Made by a program: the position numbers and the translations under genes. From an uncultured Christensenellaceae bacterium (GTDB lineage Bacteria; Bacillota; Clostridia; Christensenellales; Pumilibacteraceae), in assembly GCA_910587805.1 (NCBI GenBank), contig CAJUNM010000008.1, positions 1-64,000 on the forward strand: a stretch of 64,000 nt of DNA, read 5' to 3'. Positions 1 to 8,664 of the stretch are shown here, in pieces (the stretch's first letter is position 1; the number at the start of each line of letters is the position of its first letter). Below the pieces are notes generated by a model that ran no database searches, had not been told where the DNA came from, and worked only from the letters and a program-made list of their open reading frames with translations.

Positions 1-142
1 ATTTTACTTTGCGGCGTTATTGCTTTACTGTTAAAATTAAAAGTCAAGCGGTAAATTATGGAAGAAACAAATACGACAGGCTTACGAATATGCGAAATAT
101 AAACACGCACACCGGAGATAAATACAATGAAAAGAACTTATA

Positions 143-211
143 ATGTATTGCGGAATCGAGTGCGAAAACTGCGACGCACGAAAAGCAACATTATATAGAC
201 GGCGAGTCTGA
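143..211 (+). pseudogene. Remnant of a DUF3795-type protein (N-terminus only)
   Basis: A 22-codon frame begins Met-Tyr-Cys-Gly-Ile-Glu-Cys-Glu-Asn-Cys-Asp-Ala. This resembles the N-terminal cysteine signature of DUF3795 proteins (CG-x2-C-x2-C-x-A). It ends after about 20 residues, whereas such proteins usually exceed 100 residues. No continuation was recognised in the other frames. The rest of positions 1-281 shows no convincing gene. It could also be a chance match. Confidence 0.3.
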
Positions 212-281
212 AACGTTTGAAATATGATACTCGTTTTATCCGTCACAGCGGACAATAAACAATAATGCAAGGAGTACGAAT

Positions 282-665
282 ATGCTTATCCCCGCACCTG
301 AAGAAAAAGAACTGACGGCATTGGTCGGCAAATCTTTATACGGAGTATGGAACAAATTATGCGCTTTGATCGACGAACACTATGACATGGACCTGACTTG
401 GAACAACGGAGGTAAAGCGTGGACTTATGAATACAAATTCCGCCGCAGGGGCAAAACATTATGCGCTTTATACGCAAAAGAAAGCCGCATCGGGTTTATG
501 GTCATATTGGGAAAAGACGAGCGAGCGAGTTTTGAAAAAGATCGAGGCTTCTTCGCAAGCAAGGTGCGCCGAGCTTACGACAACGCGCAAACTTATCATG
601 ACGGAAAATGGCTCATGTTTGAGCCTATAGACGATTCTTTATTCAAGATTTTATTCGTCTGCTGA
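282..665 (+). CDS. DUF3788 family protein
   Basis: This 127-residue soluble protein matches the DUF3788 pattern. It has an early L-x-x-LVG segment followed by W, the central 'LTWNNGGKAWTYEYKFRRRGKTL' type strand-turn-strand (residues about 39-60), and a late 'YHDGKWLMFEP' segment. No catalytic residues are known for the family and the function is unknown. The start follows AAGGAG with normal spacing. The gene stands alone and is followed by a strong intrinsic terminator at 707-730. Small proteins of this family are often neighbours of DUF3795 genes, and a fragment resembling one lies just upstream. Confidence 0.75.
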   Translation: MLIPAPEEKELTALVGKSLYGVWNKLCALIDEHYDMDLTWNNGGKAWTYEYKFRRRGKTLCALYAKESRIGFMVILGKDERASFEKDRGFFASKVRRAYDNAQTYHDGKWLMFEPIDDSLFKILFVC

Positions 666-706
666 AAATCAAACGGAAACCAAATAAATAGTACACAATC
701 AAGCCG

Positions 707-733
707 AACGACCGCCCGGCGGCGGTCGTTTTA
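707..733. terminator. Intrinsic terminator between convergent genes
   Basis: A perfect 10-bp stem (AACGACCGCC / GGCGGTCGTT) with a 4-nt loop is followed by T residues on the plus strand. It separates the DUF3788 gene from the convergent reductase gene. Confidence 0.85.
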
Positions 734-741
734 CATTGCAA

Positions 742-1605
742 TTATTTACAGAGCTTTATTATAAACTTCTGCCACCAATCGGGAACGTTGAACAACGGCT
801 TGCCCTTATCGAGCGCGCTTATCGCCGCCATATCTTCGCTTTCAAGCTCGAACTCGAAGATTTCGGCGTTCTCGCGCATATGCGAAACGCTGCGCGTTTT
901 CGGAAAAACTATATTCGCGCTTTGCACGTGCCAACGCAAAATTATTTGCGACGGCGTTTTGCCGTATTTTCCCGCGAGCGCGCTTATCGTCTTATCCTTA
1001 AGCAGTTTTTTGTTCCCGTGCCCGAGCGGATACCACGCCTCGACGGCTATCCCCTTCCCCGCAAGATATTCGCGCAATTTACTCTGCGCAAAGTACGGGT
1101 GCAGTTCTATTTGATTGACCGCGGGCATGACGCTTGCCGAGCGCAATATCTCTTCGGTTTGCGCGATTGAAAAATTGCTCAAGCCTATCGACCTGACCTT
1201 GCCGTCCGCTTGCGCCTTTTCGAGCGCTTTCCACGCGCCCGCATAATCGAAGTACGGTCGGTGCAACAGCATCAGATCGATATAATCGGTTTGCAATCGT
1301 TCGAGCGAATCGTCTATGCTTTTCAACGCTTTTTCGTAGCCGTAATGCTTGACCCAGATCTTCGACGTTATAAACAACTCGTCGCGCGCTATGCCGCACT
1401 CGGCTACGGCGCTGCCAACGCCGCTTTCGTTGCCGTAGATCTGCGCCGTATCGATATGTCTGTAACCGCAATCGAGCGCGCTTAAAACGAACTTCGCACA
1501 TTCGCTATCGGGAATTTGAAAAACTCCGTAGCCGAGCATCGGGATCGTATTGCCGTCGTTTAGCGTCAGGATTTTTATGACGTTTTGCGTATCGTCGTTT
1601 TTCAT
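742..1605 (-). CDS. Aldo/keto reductase (AKR family)
   Basis: This 287-residue NADPH-dependent oxidoreductase has a TIM-barrel fold. The conserved tetrad is present: Asp52 and Tyr57 in 'DTAQIYGNE', Lys82 in 'ITSKIW' and His115 in 'LLHRP'. The 'GLSNF' and 'KTRS' cofactor motifs are also present. The order and length fit the AKR5-like group (2,5-diketogluconate reductase and methylglyoxal reductase types). The substrate cannot be told from sequence. The start is supported by GGAGAAA seven bases upstream. A good promoter lies at 1638-1666 and the gene appears monocistronic. Confidence 0.93.
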   Translation of the reverse strand: MKNDDTQNVIKILTLNDGNTIPMLGYGVFQIPDSECAKFVLSALDCGYRHIDTAQIYGNESGVGSAVAECGIARDELFITSKIWVKHYGYEKALKSIDDSLERLQTDYIDLMLLHRPYFDYAGAWKALEKAQADGKVRSIGLSNFSIAQTEEILRSASVMPAVNQIELHPYFAQSKLREYLAGKGIAVEAWYPLGHGNKKLLKDKTISALAGKYGKTPSQIILRWHVQSANIVFPKTRSVSHMRENAEIFEFELESEDMAAISALDKGKPLFNVPDWWQKFIIKLCK

Positions 1606-1637
1606 CGCTTTCTCCTTTTCGAGTTTTATTTAATATA

Positions 1638-1666
1638 ATTATAATACATTCGCTCCGATTTTGCAA
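1638..1666 (-). promoter_or_regulatory. Promoter of the aldo/keto reductase gene
   Basis: On the minus strand TTGCAA is followed by a 17-bp spacer and TATAAT, about 30 bp ahead of the start codon. This fits a housekeeping sigma factor. Confidence 0.65.
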
Positions 1667-1762
1667 CAGCTTGACTCGAAATTGCCGTCTGGCAACTTCC
1701 GCCCCGAAATTCCCCTAATAAATTCGGGTAATTTTTTCAAGTCCGACGCATATACATTGTAT

Positions 1763-2050
1763 ATGAAAGAAACGGTAAATCAAGAAAACACGTGCGGCAA
1801 GTTCACGTCGCATTCGCTCAACATGACCGACCGCAAACGCATTGTACTGACGGGCATCGGCAAAGCCGAGAGCAGCAATGCGTCCGAGATAGTCGCAATG
1901 TCGTGTCTCGGTCGGCTCGTTATCACTGGCAGCGAACTCAAGATCGATAAATACGACGCCGCCGACGGGAACATGGTCATTACCGGTCACGTCGATTCGA
2001 TCAAGTACGCGCAAAACAAGCCGCCTCTGCTCAAACGAATATTCAAATGA
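1763..2050 (+). CDS. yabP: YabP-type sporulation protein
   Basis: This is a 95-residue protein. Its core 'HSLNMTDRKRIVLTGIGK', followed by alternating strands ending in 'GHVDSIKY', is the YabP/YqfC pattern. In Bacillus this family is made in the mother cell and supports spore coat or cortex formation. I take the ATG at 1763 rather than earlier in-frame starts because family members begin shortly before the HSL motif. No clear ribosome-binding site precedes it, which is a weak point. The stop codon overlaps the next start (ATGA), so the two genes are translationally coupled. The pair supports a spore-forming host. Confidence 0.82.
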   Translation: MKETVNQENTCGKFTSHSLNMTDRKRIVLTGIGKAESSNASEIVAMSCLGRLVITGSELKIDKYDAADGNMVITGHVDSIKYAQNKPPLLKRIFK

Positions 2051-2337
2051 CAGAGCTGTATTCTTTTTTATTCTGTCTCGGGCTTGGGCTTACGGCGCGG
2101 TTTTTGTTCATAGGCGTAAGCGCGCTGTGTAAGCGAACGAATATCCTGCCCGTGACAATCGTTCTCGACACGCTGTTCGTACTGCTCATAGGCGGCTCGT
2201 TCACGGCGTACGTGATACTTACGGGCGCGGAAATCGCGCCGTACATGTTCGCGGCGCTGTTTTCGGGATACATTTTCACATACTACATTACGCGAAAAAA
2301 GCGAAAATCGAAAAAAGCCGAAAACTCCGCCGAATAA
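2047..2337 (+). CDS. yabQ: YabQ-like spore cortex membrane protein
   Basis: This 96-residue hydrophobic protein has about three predicted membrane segments (residues ~5-25, ~35-58, ~62-80) and a lysine-rich cytoplasmic C-terminus. It is coupled by a four-base overlap to a yabP homologue. That is the usual yabP-yabQ arrangement, and in Bacillus YabQ is needed for cortex peptidoglycan. The identification rests mostly on gene context and topology because YabQ proteins diverge strongly. It is followed by a strong terminator. Confidence 0.65.
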   Translation: MTELYSFLFCLGLGLTARFLFIGVSALCKRTNILPVTIVLDTLFVLLIGGSFTAYVILTGAEIAPYMFAALFSGYIFTYYITRKKRKSKKAENSAE

Positions 2338-2347
2338 TTTACCGCAT

Positions 2348-2382
2348 AAAAAATCGGGCGCACTTGCGTCCGATTTTTTCTT
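2348..2382. terminator. Intrinsic terminator, usable from both sides
   Basis: The stem AAATCGGGCGCA / TGCGTCCGATTT (one wobble pair) is flanked by A and T runs. It lies between yabQ and the convergent DUF898 gene. Confidence 0.85.
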
Positions 2383-2425
2383 TTATCTTTAGTATATAGT
2401 GCGACGCGTTATGCGGAACGCCCGA

Positions 2426-3451
2426 TCAAACCGACAACAATGCGGCGGAGGCTTGTACAGTTCCCGCAAGCATTGCAAAACTTCCTATTTCTACATTCGA
2501 TCCTTTCAACATCATTATAACCGCAAAACCGATATAGCCGATATAGAACAATATTCCCAACACGCTTATTATAATTCCCGCAATGGATAGACCTTTGCCG
2601 CTGCCGTCGAGCTGTTTGCTCTTACTCAACCCTATCGCGCAGCAAATCAGACCGGGCAGGAAAATACCTATCAAAGACAATACGAACCCTACGATACCGA
2701 CGGTATTGGATTGTTGCGGCACGGGCGCCGCCGTTGCGTCGGCGGTCGCCGCCGCCTCCGAGCAATCAGTACCCCCGCCCGCGACGTCTTCGCTGCTCGC
2801 AAGCTCTTCGGGATGCGCGAGGTGAATATGCGAAACGAGCCATTTTATGATCTTAACTTCGAGCCAGAACGAATAAATACCGAACGTGATCAACGTGAGT
2901 AACGACCACAAAATCGCTTTGCCTATGAGCTGACCGCCTCTGCCGTCGAACTCCATTTCGTGTCCGTCGATAACTATTTTGGACGCATACCATTTTACGA
3001 GATAGCAAGCCGCCCAAGGAAAACCTATTCCGAGCGTGCAGCTTATCAAAAGGTTGACGAGCCAGCTCACGCCCCACATTTGATACCACTTGCCCGTGAA
3101 CTCGGACTTGCTCTCCGCGGTCGGATCGTAGCCCTCGAGGTGCGTGTTTTTAGCCAGCCACTGCGCGAGGTTGACCTGACCCGCGACAAGCCAATATATG
3201 CCGAAAGTGATAAACGAAAGCAATAGCCATTTTATGTAATTGCCGAACAACGAACCGCCCGAACCCTCGAAAATCACCTGTTTGCCGTTGATGAACGTGT
3301 GGTTCGCAATAAAGCGCATATACCAACACAATATCCACGGCGTTGCTATTCCGCAAGTGATCGACGACACCAAACCGACGAGCAACGTCGCGAAATAGTT
3401 GGCAAACGCGCCCGCGGTAAACTTGGAATGAGACGAATATTCCTTTGCCAT
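2426..3451 (-). CDS. DUF898 (YjgN-like) multi-pass membrane protein with DUF4190 tail
   Basis: This 341-residue membrane protein holds two internal repeats (residues ~10-90 and ~115-200). Each repeat reads hydrophobic helix, PW-x-L/C-x2-KW or RF, a short 'I-NG/DGH...F-GGSL/GQL' segment, then a second helix. This is the DUF898/YjgN layout. After a low-complexity Ala/Pro linker (~215-240) comes a pair of helices with 'GIVGFVLSLIGIFLPG...IGLSKSK', a DUF4190-like module found in bacterial membrane proteins. The start at 3451 is preceded by GGAGATAATT, while an upstream in-frame ATG lacks a site. The function is unknown. Confidence 0.8.
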   Translation of the reverse strand: MAKEYSSHSKFTAGAFANYFATLLVGLVSSITCGIATPWILCWYMRFIANHTFINGKQVIFEGSGGSLFGNYIKWLLLSFITFGIYWLVAGQVNLAQWLAKNTHLEGYDPTAESKSEFTGKWYQMWGVSWLVNLLISCTLGIGFPWAACYLVKWYASKIVIDGHEMEFDGRGGQLIGKAILWSLLTLITFGIYSFWLEVKIIKWLVSHIHLAHPEELASSEDVAGGGTDCSEAAATADATAAPVPQQSNTVGIVGFVLSLIGIFLPGLICCAIGLSKSKQLDGSGKGLSIAGIIISVLGILFYIGYIGFAVIMMLKGSNVEIGSFAMLAGTVQASAALLSV

Positions 3452-3486
3452 AATTATCTCCTTGTATATATTGATATTATACATAC

Positions 3487-3515
3487 ATGATATAATATTT
3501 TGAACATCTTGTCAA
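3487..3515 (-). promoter_or_regulatory. Promoter of the DUF898 gene
   Basis: TTGACA, a 17-bp spacer and TATCAT are read on the minus strand, about 35 bp before the start codon. The remainder of 3516-3695 shows no gene or clear structure. Confidence 0.6.
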
Positions 3516-3695
3516 TCGATTTTGAAATATTTTTCACGTAAATTTCACATATCGGCGCATCGCGCTATCGCGCAATATACAATTCGGAAAAAATATACTT
3601 TACCCATAGCTATTCGTTATGCTTTGACCGACGCCTACGTTGACCGTCTCCGGTTTTCCGCCCTAATGCGCTTGCATTGCCCAAGCCATATCGAA

Positions 3696-4976
3696 TTATA
3701 TTCGCAATGATTTAGGGTATAAATTTTTGAGCGCGCTCGATCCGTCGCCGGACGCCGCCGACCGCGCAAAGCCGAGCGCGTATCCGCCGACGGTCGCGAC
3801 CCTCAATCCGCGCGGCAAATCCATATCGATCTGTTCGCCGCGGATATACCGTTCCGCCAGCTCGCCGAGTTCCGCAACCCCTACTTTTTCGGCTTGCTCG
3901 CGCGTCAAAGCGTGCGACAGCGCGTAGCTCGGTTCGCCGTTGATCTCGACGCGCACGCCTGCGGAAATTATATTAAACCCGCGCGCGAACTGCGTTTTCG
4001 GTAATACGAACTCGATCGACTCAAGCCCGCGTTCTGTTATTTTCGCGTCTAAATGCACGTCGCCCAATCGGTAAAGCTTGCTCTTGAATTTTTGCGCGGG
4101 CAGTTCGTTCCGAGTTTTACCGCCGATCTTTTTAAGCACGCAATAAAAATGCCCTTCGCCGTCGAAGTTATGCGGATAAATGCGCCGCGCGTCCGCAACG
4201 CCTACGCCGCGCTCCGTGCCCGATACGAGCGGTATATCCACAGTCTCGAAGCCCTTTTGCAGAATGTAGTTTACGTTGTCCTCGTTCTCCTCGCGCGAAA
4301 ACGTGCAAGTGCTGTACAGCATATATCCGCCGCGACATAACAATTCGACCGCATTATCCAAAATCTTTTTTTGCCGTGCGGCGCAGCCGCGCACTATATC
4401 CTCGCTGTACGGCACCGTTTCATACCGCATCATGCCGCCGCCGCTGCACGGCGCATCCACGATAAGAGTATCGAAATATCCGTCGAATCCCGCAGCGCGA
4501 TAGCCTTGCGCGCTCGAGCACGTAATTACGGCGTTTGTCGCGCCGAGCCGCGATACGTTTTCGCAAAGCGCGGAAATGCGTTTGTATTCGACGTCGTTGC
4601 AAAATATAACGCCGCCGCGCATAAACGCCGCCGCTTGCGTGCTTTTGCCGCCGGGCGCGGCGCAAAGATCGAGCACTCGCTCGCCTATATACGGTGACAG
4701 CGCGGCCACTGCGGCGGCGGCAGACGGTTCTTGCATGTAATACAGCCCCGCGTGGTAATACGGATCGAGCGACGGCTTGCCGTTATAATAAAACGACTGC
4801 TCGCACAAAGCATTTTGCCGCATTTCGCCTTTCAGTCCGACGAGATCTTCGACGGAAATTTTGAGCGTGTTTACGCGCAACGCCTTGTGCCTCGGTTTGT
4901 TTTGCACCGCATCCGCAAACTCGGTATACCGCGCGCCCAAGAGCGCGCGCATTTGATTTTCAAAGTAATCGTTCAC
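3696..4976 (-). CDS. rsmF: RsmF/NOL1-NOP2-Sun family rRNA (cytosine-C5) methyltransferase
   Basis: This 426-residue enzyme methylates a cytosine in 16S rRNA using S-adenosylmethionine. The SAM loop 'VLDLCAAPGGKSTQ' is at about residues 101-114. The two family cysteines are present: Cys177 in 'DAPCSGGGMMR' and the catalytic Cys224 in 'YSTCTFSREENE'. The N-terminal 'RVNTLK' and a C-terminal PUA-like domain (residues ~300-426) match the Gram-positive RsmF subgroup. No strong ribosome-binding site is visible. It appears to be a single-gene unit. The exact target base is not certain because RsmB, RsmF and YebU types overlap. Confidence 0.9.
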   Translation of the reverse strand: MNDYFENQMRALLGARYTEFADAVQNKPRHKALRVNTLKISVEDLVGLKGEMRQNALCEQSFYYNGKPSLDPYYHAGLYYMQEPSAAAAVAALSPYIGERVLDLCAAPGGKSTQAAAFMRGGVIFCNDVEYKRISALCENVSRLGATNAVITCSSAQGYRAAGFDGYFDTLIVDAPCSGGGMMRYETVPYSEDIVRGCAARQKKILDNAVELLCRGGYMLYSTCTFSREENEDNVNYILQKGFETVDIPLVSGTERGVGVADARRIYPHNFDGEGHFYCVLKKIGGKTRNELPAQKFKSKLYRLGDVHLDAKITERGLESIEFVLPKTQFARGFNIISAGVRVEINGEPSYALSHALTREQAEKVGVAELGELAERYIRGEQIDMDLPRGLRVATVGGYALGFARSAASGDGSSALKNLYPKSLRI

Positions 4977-5215
4977 TATTCATATGATAACACCAACCGT
5001 GCGAAAAATCAATAGTTTGCGGCACATAATGCAAAAAGCCGCGCTTTTGCGATATATTTCACCGGGATAAAAAGCAAGGATCGAGTATACCGTTGCCTTG
5101 ATTTTTTGTTGCAATTTTGTTATCCGGACAAGGAAAAATGTACGGCGAATGGAACGATAACGGGCGATTACTTAACTATTAAATTTCAATTTTCCGATGC
5201 AAATACAAAAAAATA
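4977..5215. other. Intergenic stretch upstream of rsmF
   Basis: No gene is seen. Two hairpins occur: one around 5030-5051 (GCAAAA ... TTTTGC) and one at about 5079-5107 (CAAGG ... CCTTG followed by T residues on the plus strand). An orphan oriT-like palindrome follows immediately. Confidence 0.5.
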
Positions 5216-5256
5216 AAGTATAGCACACTATACTTCGGCAACAAAGACAGTGTGCT
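5216..5256. repeat. Orphan MobV-type oriT-like palindrome
   Basis: The inverted repeat AAGTATAG / CTATACTT surrounds four bases. It resembles the oriT recognised by MobV relaxases (the pMV158 family has AAAGTATAGTGTGTTATACTT). A second overlapping pair, AGCACACT / AGTGTGCT, forms a longer hairpin. The same design, with a very similar sequence and a following TTTATCCAC/TTTTGTCCAC, lies directly before the MobV gene at 62.9 kb. No relaxase gene is near this copy, so it is probably a scar or a passive mobilization site. Confidence 0.55.
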
Positions 5257-5315
5257 GTTTATCCACGAAAAAGTCTATACAAACACCCTTTATGTTCGAC
5301 TTTTACGTTTAACTT

Positions 5316-5585
5316 TTATTTTTTATCGGTCTGAGTCAGATCCGAAAAATCGCACGATACTTCCGACTTTATCTCGAGCTTCGGCAAATCGGTTGACGTC
5401 TCGGCTTTTTTTGCGGCGGGACATCCGCCTTTTGCGGCGCAGCCGTCGCAGCAACCGCAACTGCCGGAAAAACTTTTCGTGGTTTTACCTTGCTTTTTGC
5501 GCACGCGCTTGACTATCTGCCACGCGATCATCGCGCCCAAAAACAGTATTATAAGTATGATAAGTATTATTTCGAGCGGTCTCAT
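5316..5585 (-). CDS. FeoB-associated Cys-rich membrane protein
   Basis: This 89-residue protein has one N-terminal membrane helix (residues ~4-24), a basic stretch, and then the cysteine cluster 'GSCGCCDGCAAKGGCP' (five cysteines at residues ~42-55). This is the pattern of the small proteins that follow feoB in many Firmicutes. It presumably sits beside FeoB at the cytoplasmic side. Its role is unknown, although iron or redox handling is often proposed. Its start overlaps the feoB stop codon (ATGA), so it is co-translated. Confidence 0.88.
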   Translation of the reverse strand: MRPLEIILIILIILFLGAMIAWQIVKRVRKKQGKTTKSFSGSCGCCDGCAAKGGCPAAKKAETSTDLPKLEIKSEVSCDFSDLTQTDKK

Positions 5586-7939
5586 TTATCAGCCTCCGTA
5601 AAGTCTTTTTCGTTTTCGTCGGACCCGTCGACGGTTGCCGCGGTTTGAGCCGCCTGCAACGCCGCTTTGGTTTTTTTATCGTTCAATACGCGGCGCGTTA
5701 TCAGAAAAGCCGTAAGCGCGACGAGCGCGACCACAACGCAAATGCTCAACGGGAACATGTACGTATTGAAGTTGCCCAACCAGAACACGGTGAAGCTCAC
5801 AACGTACGCCGTGATCAGCCAAAACCCGATCGCAACCGCGGACTTTTTGGGCGAGTTCAGTTCGCCTATCGCCGCGCCTACCGCCGCCATGCACGGCACA
5901 CAGAACAGGTTGAACGCCATGTACGCGAACATTGCGGCGGGCGTCATAGTGCCGAGCATCGCCTCGAAAGCGGCTTGATCGCCCGCGTCGGCAGAGCCGT
6001 CGAGTATCGCGTCGCCGTCAAGCCCCGCCATTGTGCCGAGCGTTGCCACCACCATTTCTTTGGCGATCAGTCCCGTAATTGCCGCAACGGCGAACCGCCA
6101 TGCGTATGCGGCTTGCGCGGCGTTCGACGTAAAACCGTTCGGCGCGGCGAATATCGGATAGAACAGGTATTGCAGTCCGCGCCCTATATATCCGAGTATG
6201 CTGACGTCGATATCGCAGTATCCGCCCTTGCCGAACGAGCTTAAGAACCATATGACGATTATCGACGCGGCAATGACAGTACCCGCGCGCGTCAAAAAGT
6301 GTTTGAGTTTATCCCAAAGATGCAGTACCGTCGATTTGAATTGCGGCGCATGATAGGACGGCAACTCCATGATAAACGGCGGCGGATCGCCTTTGAGCAG
6401 CGTCGAATTGAGCAGGAACGCCGAAAGCACCGCTACCGCTATGCCCATAAAGTATATGATGAACACTACGAGATCGCCGTAACCGCTCCAATACGTGTTT
6501 GCCATAACACTCGCAAACGTCGCCCATATCGGCAGTTTCGCGCCGCATGAAAAGAATGGCGAAAGCATGATCGCAAGCCGTCTTTCCTTGTCGCTCTCGA
6601 GCGCTTTGGTGGCGATTATCCCGGGCACGGCGCAGCCGAAGCACATCAGAAGCGGCATGAACGCTCTGCCGGAAAGCCCGAATCTTCTGCACGCGCGGTC
6701 GAGTATGAACGCGACTCGCGCCATGTACCCCGTGTCTTCCATGATAGACAAAAACAAGTACAACAGCATTACTTGCGGTATGAAGCTCAAGACCGAATCA
6801 AGTCCGCTCAACAATCCGTCGCACAAAAATCCCGAAACCCAAGTTCCCTCGTATCCAGCGCGGGCAAGCCCTGCCGCCGTTGCGTCTATAAGACTGCCCG
6901 TACCCCAACCGAGCAAGCTTTGCAGCCATACGCCCAAGCTCGGCACGCCCGATTCTCCCGCTTCTATCAAGAGACACTTGGCGAAAAGCTCGTTGTCTAC
7001 CGTCACCCCGTACCACGAATTGAGAAAGAGTATATCCTCGCTGAACGTGATATGAAACACTGCAAACATTATAACTATAAATATCGGAATAGCGAATATG
7101 CGGTGCGTCAGTATTTTATCCGCCTTGTCCGACCGCGACGGCCTTTTTTCGCGCACGGCGCGTTTTATGCACGGCGAATAATGCTCGGCTATGTATCTGT
7201 ACCGCGCGTCCGCAACGCACGCCTCGTAATCCCCGTCGTAACCGTCGTCGATATGCGCTTTTGCCGCGTCGAACGCCGACGCTATATTCGGAAACATCGC
7301 GCACTCCTCGCTGTCGCCCTCGACGAGCTTTACCGCATGAAACAGCGGATTTGTTATGCCTGCGCCGACGAGCGTTTCTTTTATGCGCTCGACGAACGGA
7401 TAAAAGCTCTCGCCATCGAGTACGCTCGCGCCCTTGCGCGCGGTTTTACCGACCTCGAGCGCGCGCAGCATCAGTTCTTTTACGCCCGTGCCTTTTAACG
7501 CCGATACGGGCATGACGGGCACGCCGAGCGCGGTTTGCAAAAGCTCCGCGTCTATAACGTCGCCGTTTCTCTTTACCGCATCCATCATATTGAGCGCGAC
7601 TATCACGGGCAAGTCCGCCTCGAGTATCTGCGTAGTAAGATACAGATTGCGCTCGAGATTGGTCGCGTCCACAATGTTTATGACGAGATCTGGGGTCTCG
7701 TCGATCATGTAATTACGCGAAACTATCTCCTCGGGCGTGTACGGCGAAAGCGAATATATCCCCGGCAAATCTACTATATCTATCCGCTCGGCGCTCTGCT
7801 TTTTAAGCCCGCGATAACACCCTTCGCGCTTTTCCACGGTGACGCCCGGCCAATTGCCCACGTGCGCCGTGCTGCCCGTCAGTCTGTTGAACAACGTCGT
7901 TTTCCCGCAATTGGGATTTCCGATCAACGCTATCTTCAT
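5582..7939 (-). CDS. feoB: Ferrous iron transporter FeoB
   Basis: This 785-residue inner-membrane Fe(II) transporter has an N-terminal GTPase domain: G1 'GNPNCGKTTLFN' at residues 7-18, G3 'DLPGIYS', G4 'NMMD', then a helical spacer. The membrane domain carries the two Gate regions, including the 'LMCFGCAVPGI' and 'CGAKLPIW' cysteine motifs thought to line the iron path. Length and domain order are normal. It lies in a leftward operon after two FeoA genes (15-bp gap) and overlaps the small Cys-rich gene. It supplies the cell with ferrous iron under anaerobic conditions. Confidence 0.97.
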   Translation of the reverse strand: MKIALIGNPNCGKTTLFNRLTGSTAHVGNWPGVTVEKREGCYRGLKKQSAERIDIVDLPGIYSLSPYTPEEIVSRNYMIDETPDLVINIVDATNLERNLYLTTQILEADLPVIVALNMMDAVKRNGDVIDAELLQTALGVPVMPVSALKGTGVKELMLRALEVGKTARKGASVLDGESFYPFVERIKETLVGAGITNPLFHAVKLVEGDSEECAMFPNIASAFDAAKAHIDDGYDGDYEACVADARYRYIAEHYSPCIKRAVREKRPSRSDKADKILTHRIFAIPIFIVIMFAVFHITFSEDILFLNSWYGVTVDNELFAKCLLIEAGESGVPSLGVWLQSLLGWGTGSLIDATAAGLARAGYEGTWVSGFLCDGLLSGLDSVLSFIPQVMLLYLFLSIMEDTGYMARVAFILDRACRRFGLSGRAFMPLLMCFGCAVPGIIATKALESDKERRLAIMLSPFFSCGAKLPIWATFASVMANTYWSGYGDLVVFIIYFMGIAVAVLSAFLLNSTLLKGDPPPFIMELPSYHAPQFKSTVLHLWDKLKHFLTRAGTVIAASIIVIWFLSSFGKGGYCDIDVSILGYIGRGLQYLFYPIFAAPNGFTSNAAQAAYAWRFAVAAITGLIAKEMVVATLGTMAGLDGDAILDGSADAGDQAAFEAMLGTMTPAAMFAYMAFNLFCVPCMAAVGAAIGELNSPKKSAVAIGFWLITAYVVSFTVFWLGNFNTYMFPLSICVVVALVALTAFLITRRVLNDKKTKAALQAAQTAATVDGSDENEKDFTEADK

Positions 7940-7954
7940 ATATGCTCCTTATAT

Positions 7955-8191
7955 TTAATTAGGAATTATCTCCACTATCACGCATTCCGCTTCCGTCTTG
8001 CGCAACGTAAGCTCGTACCCGCGCAACGTCACCTCGATAGGATCGCCGAGCGGCGCGGCTTTGCGCATTACGACGTTCGCGCTCGGCGTTACGCCCATAT
8101 CGAACAGTCTGCGCCTGAGCGCGCCCGCGCCCGTCACGCGCTTGACCGTGCCGCTGTCTTGCGGCTTAAGCTCGCTCAATAATTTTTCCAT
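7955..8191 (-). CDS. feoA: FeoA domain protein (second copy)
   Basis: This 78-residue SH3-like FeoA protein has the family pattern 'GAGALRRRLFDMGVTPSANVVMRKAAPLGDPIEVTLRGYELTLRK', where the final segment is the 'G..I.LR' signature. It probably docks on FeoB and tunes transport. The start at 8191 is supported by GGAGG seven bases upstream, whereas the longer frame lacks one. The gene sits 15 bp before feoB. Confidence 0.93.
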   Translation of the reverse strand: MEKLLSELKPQDSGTVKRVTGAGALRRRLFDMGVTPSANVVMRKAAPLGDPIEVTLRGYELTLRKTEAECVIVEIIPN

Positions 8192-8244
8192 AAACACACC
8201 TCCGTCAATGAGTTCGCAATTGCGAACCGCATGCCAAAAAATTT

Positions 8245-8478
8245 TCAATTGCCGAAATTCGGCATTTTACGGACGAGAATCCCGTTTGCCGTTTCTCTGT
8301 TCAAAGCTATACGCGAATCATGAACGCGCACAATGGTGTTGCCGTCGTTTCGAGCGACGGGCGTGACTTCCGCGCCCGACATTATTCCGAGATTTTCGAG
8401 ATGTCGACGCGTTTTACCATCCGCGGCGACACGGATAACAAGCATCGATTCGCCTTGCGGCGCAGTGTCGAGAGACAT
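8245..8478 (-). CDS. feoA: FeoA domain protein (first copy)
   Basis: This 77-residue protein has the FeoA pattern 'HLENLGIMSGAEVTPVARNDGNTIVRVHDSRIALNRETA'. The ATG at 8478 follows TAAGGAG at a good distance. It is the first gene of the feo operon: two FeoA proteins, FeoB and the Cys-rich protein. Tandem FeoA genes are common in Clostridia. The two copies are diverged from each other, so they are not a recent duplication. Confidence 0.92.
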   Translation of the reverse strand: MSLDTAPQGESMLVIRVAADGKTRRHLENLGIMSGAEVTPVARNDGNTIVRVHDSRIALNRETANGILVRKMPNFGN

Positions 8479-8558
8479 ACGTAACTCCTTAGACAATATA
8501 TATTCGGCAGCTGTTCGCGATATGCAACTTTAGTTCGCTTTAAGCAACCAATGTTAGT

Positions 8559-8588
8559 ATTATAATACCTTTATGAGCGGTTTGTCAA
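8559..8588 (-). promoter_or_regulatory. Promoter of the feo operon
   Basis: TTGACA, an 18-bp spacer and TATAAT are read leftward, about 80 bp before the first feoA. An odd palindrome GCTT-A-AAGC lies just downstream (about 8537-8545). It could be part of a metal-regulator site, but it does not match a known Fur or DtxR box. Confidence 0.65.
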
Positions 8589-8664
8589 GCGATTTTTAGG
8601 AATATCTCAAAAATTTATACGCGCCGATCTACGAATTATTGCGCTTATTGCGCATAATACATAT

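Noticed and set aside
8497..8664. Fur box or riboswitch ahead of feo
   Set aside because: Only a promoter and a short palindrome are visible; no match to a Fur/DtxR consensus or a riboswitch fold.
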